Positions 61,997-64,000 of a DNA stretch of 64,000 nucleotides are shown here, one piece after another. The stretch comes from Flavobacterium stagni (GTDB lineage Bacteria > Bacteroidota > Bacteroidia > Flavobacteriales > Flavobacteriaceae): contig NZ_SBKN01000001.1 of the NCBI RefSeq assembly GCF_004122105.1, forward strand, positions 62,001 through 126,000, in the 5' to 3' direction. The first letter of the stretch is position 1. Every line of letters begins with the position of its first letter. Under the pieces are notes generated by a model. It searched no databases, had not been told where the DNA came from, and saw nothing but the letters and a program-made list of their open reading frames with translations. The translations under genes and the position numbers were made by a program.

Positions 61997-63358
61997 ATGC
62001 TTAACTTATCCAAAGAAAACCCCATAACTGAAAACATTGATCAGTTTAGCACGGTGAAAAACTTAAGTAACCGTCCGCATTACAAAATCCTGAACCGCAT
62101 TATTTTATGGGTTTCCGGAATCACTTTGGTCATTCTCTTTTTGCCTTGGACACAAAATATTTCAGGCTCGGGAGCGGTGACCACTTTGAAACCCGACCAA
62201 CGTCCGCAAACGGTGCATAACGCCATTGCGGGTCGTATCGAAAAATGGTACGTGAAAGAAGGGGATTATGTCAAAAAAGGCGACACCATCCTATTTATTT
62301 CTGAGATTAAAGAAGATTACTTCGACCCGAATTTGGTGGACAACACCAAAAACCAAGTCGAAGCTAAAAAAATGGCTGTAGAATCGTATAGTGGTAAAGT
62401 TTCCACACTTGGCACTCAAATCAGTGCCATTGAAGCGGAACGGAACTTGAAACTGCAACAGGCAAAAAATAAAATTCGCCAAAGCATCCTAAAAGTGCAA
62501 AGCGACAGTATGGATTTGGAAGCGGTGAAAACCCAATTGAAAATTGCCAACACCCAGTTCAATCGTTCCCTAACCTTGAACAAAGAAGGCTTGAAACCGC
62601 TAACGGATGTCGAGGAAAAACGCTTGAAACTTCAAGAAGTGGAAGCCAAAATCATCACCCAAGAAAACAAATTCATTTCCAGTAAAAATGAATTGATCAA
62701 TGCGCAGGTAGAAGTCAACCGTATTGGCGCTGAATATGCAGAAAAAGCTTCCAAAGCGCGCAGCGATCGTTTCACCGCGATGAGCAGCCAATACGATACC
62801 GAAGCGCAAGTCAACAAATTGCAAAACCAATACACGAATTACAAAATTCGTAACGGCTTGTATTACATCACGGCGCCCCAAAACGGCTATGTGAACCGCG
62901 CTTTGAAATCGGGTTTGGGCGAAACCATCAAAGAAGGGACCGAAATCGTGAGCATCATGCCGGCCAAATACGACATCGCCGTGGAAACGTATGTGAGTCC
63001 GACCGACCTACCCCTGATCCACAAAGGCGAGAAAGTTCGCATCTGGTTTGACGGATGGCCGACTATCGTATTCTCGGGCTGGCCGAATATGTCGTACGGA
63101 ACCTTTGGTGGCAAAATTGTTGCGGTGGAAAATTTCATCAGTCCAAACGGAAAATTTCGCGTACTCATTGCTCCCGACAACGAAGATCATCCGTGGCCGA
63201 AACAAATTAGTATGGGTTCGGGTGCTCAGACTTTGGCGTTATTGGACAATGTACCAGTTTGGTATGAAATCTGGCGAACGCTCAACGGATTCCCACCGAA
63301 TTATTACCAACCCAAAGGTGGCGGGAAAGGCGACGCCAAATCAGAGGCGAAGAAATAA
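61997..63358 (+). CDS. HlyD-family periplasmic adaptor
   Basis: 453 residues with one N-terminal membrane segment (about 34-52, IILWVSGITLVILFLPW). A biotinyl-lipoyl-like half-motif (AGRIEKWYVKEGDYVKKGD) starts at about 75, a long coiled-coil hairpin follows (about 115-285, KNQVEAKKMAVESYSGKV and the KLQEVEAKIITQENKF arm), then the returning lipoyl half (YYITAPQNGYVNRAL) and a beta barrel. It should link the ABC exporter to the TolC channel. A C-terminal Gly/Lys-rich tail ends the protein. The next gene (TolC) follows after 137 bases of repeat-bearing DNA. Confidence 0.92.
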   Translation: MLNLSKENPITENIDQFSTVKNLSNRPHYKILNRIILWVSGITLVILFLPWTQNISGSGAVTTLKPDQRPQTVHNAIAGRIEKWYVKEGDYVKKGDTILFISEIKEDYFDPNLVDNTKNQVEAKKMAVESYSGKVSTLGTQISAIEAERNLKLQQAKNKIRQSILKVQSDSMDLEAVKTQLKIANTQFNRSLTLNKEGLKPLTDVEEKRLKLQEVEAKIITQENKFISSKNELINAQVEVNRIGAEYAEKASKARSDRFTAMSSQYDTEAQVNKLQNQYTNYKIRNGLYYITAPQNGYVNRALKSGLGETIKEGTEIVSIMPAKYDIAVETYVSPTDLPLIHKGEKVRIWFDGWPTIVFSGWPNMSYGTFGGKIVAVENFISPNGKFRVLIAPDNEDHPWPKQISMGSGAQTLALLDNVPVWYEIWRTLNGFPPNYYQPKGGGKGDAKSEAKK

Positions 63359-63495
63359 TTTTTGGGAACTAATGGCTAGGGCTTCCCGGCCATCCCTATT
63401 CCTGCTTTCCGTTGCAATCTGCTTTCGCTAACGCTACAGCAGGATTTCCACTGCAATCAGGGTTAAAATAAGAGGCTATTGGCCAACAAAAAATT
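63359..63495. repeat. Intergenic repeat-like hairpins before the TolC gene
   Basis: 137 bases with inverted segments: CCTGCT...AGCAGG and GTTGCAATCTGC with GCAATCAGGG. It looks like an intergenic palindromic element. No second copy is present in the window, so the repeat nature is inferred from structure. Confidence 0.45.
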
Positions 63496-64000
63496 ATGAA
63501 AAAATTACTTTTTATACTGCTTTCCTTCCCGCTCTGGAGTCAGGCTCCATCGATGAACACGCTCACTTACGACGAATATTTGGGCTATGTAAAAAAGTTT
63601 CATCCCCGGGTAAAGAGTGCCGATTTGAACATCAGCAGTGCGCAAGCCAACTTGATGATGGCGCGGGGTGCATTTGACCCTAAAATCGAAGTGGACTTTG
63701 ACAACAAACAGTTCAAAGGCAAGGAATATTATTCGCTTTTAAACAGTAGTTTCAAGATTCCAACTTGGTACGGAATCGAAGTTAAAGCCGGATTTGACAA
63801 CAGCGAAGGGATTTATGTGAATCCGGAGAACACTTTGCCAAATCAAGGATTGACATCATTGGGAATCACAGTTCCTTTGGGACAAGGGTTGTGGATTAAC
63901 CAGCGTATGGCCGACTTGCGAAAAGCCAAAATCCAAATCAACTTGAGCAAAGCCGAACGCCAATTGGAAGCTATTAATGTGCTTTATGATGCTTCGGTTG
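63496..64000 (+). CDS. TolC-family outer-membrane channel, partial
   Basis: Only the first 168 residues are in the window; the gene continues to the right. Start MKKLLFILLSFPLWSQAPSM gives a signal peptide ending near WSQ. LTYDEYLGYVKKFHPRVKSA is the typical start of the first TolC coiled coil, followed by QANLMMARGAFDPKIEVDFD and a beta segment, then LGITVPLGQGL before the next helices. It completes the exporter with the ABC and HlyD genes upstream on the same strand. Confidence 0.9.
   Translation, partial: MKKLLFILLSFPLWSQAPSMNTLTYDEYLGYVKKFHPRVKSADLNISSAQANLMMARGAFDPKIEVDFDNKQFKGKEYYSLLNSSFKIPTWYGIEVKAGFDNSEGIYVNPENTLPNQGLTSLGITVPLGQGLWINQRMADLRKAKIQINLSKAERQLEAINVLYDASV

Overview
The window is a stretch of chromosome from a member of the Bacteroidota, most likely the Flavobacteriaceae (Flavobacterium or a close relative). 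The evidence is: gliding genes gldB and gldC; a protein with a type IX secretion C-terminal sorting domain; Bacteroidota-type promoters (TAnnTTTG at -7) before many genes; few Shine-Dalgarno sites; a very long FtsZ; a division protein FtsI with a PASTA domain; a dnaG primase without zinc ligands; and DUF5916 and DUF6702 proteins. The DNA is AT-rich. No rRNA, IS element, prophage or CRISPR array was seen.

Layout. 58-8465 (+): a galactan/galactose operon with two GH53 endo-galactanases (one a lipoprotein), a GH2 beta-galactosidase, galK, galT and a sodium/sugar symporter, tightly packed or overlapping, so polymer cutting, uptake and the first Leloir steps are made together. 8445-9284 (-): an MtfA-like zinc peptidase. 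9354-9810: five 88-bp tandem repeats ending in a long hairpin. 9815-10351 (-): tRNA-Arg(UCG) and yqeY. 10478-26223 (-): the whole division and cell wall (dcw) cluster in the order mraZ-rsmH-ftsL-ftsI-murE-mraY-murD-ftsW-murG-murC-ftsQ-ftsA-ftsZ, without murF or ddl, under a promoter with four MraZ-box-like repeats and closed by a terminator. 26620-31031: alpha/beta hydrolase, engB, gldC, gldB, nadE and an orphan LuxR-type response regulator. 31028-38653: dnaG, an outer-membrane barrel protein, an anti-sigma-like membrane protein, an ECF sigma factor, a polyprenyl diphosphate synthase, a lipoprotein and rlmN.

38654-46135 is an accessory island: about 740 bp of repeat-rich non-coding DNA, then eight co-oriented, more AT-rich genes. 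These are an ApeA-like HEPN protein, a small tyrosine phosphatase, a T9SS cargo protein, an SMI1/KNR4 immunity-type protein, a DUF434 protein, two unknowns and an ERI1-like exonuclease. Most are separated by members of one family of roughly 90-125-bp foldable repeats with inverted ends. This looks like a gene-cassette array carrying defence or immunity functions, although no integrase is visible. It is the most novel part of the window.

46136-64000 returns to core-type genes: O-methyltransferase, PAP2 phosphatase, TatA/B, M1 peptidase, DUF6702, a carboxypeptidase-like-domain protein, peptidase E, tRNA-Gly(UCC) with a decayed tandem partner, GNAT, two convergent L,D-transpeptidase-type genes, DUF5916, gpmI, and a TetR-ABC-HlyD-TolC export operon whose ABC ATPase has degenerate catalytic motifs. 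The TolC gene runs off the right edge.
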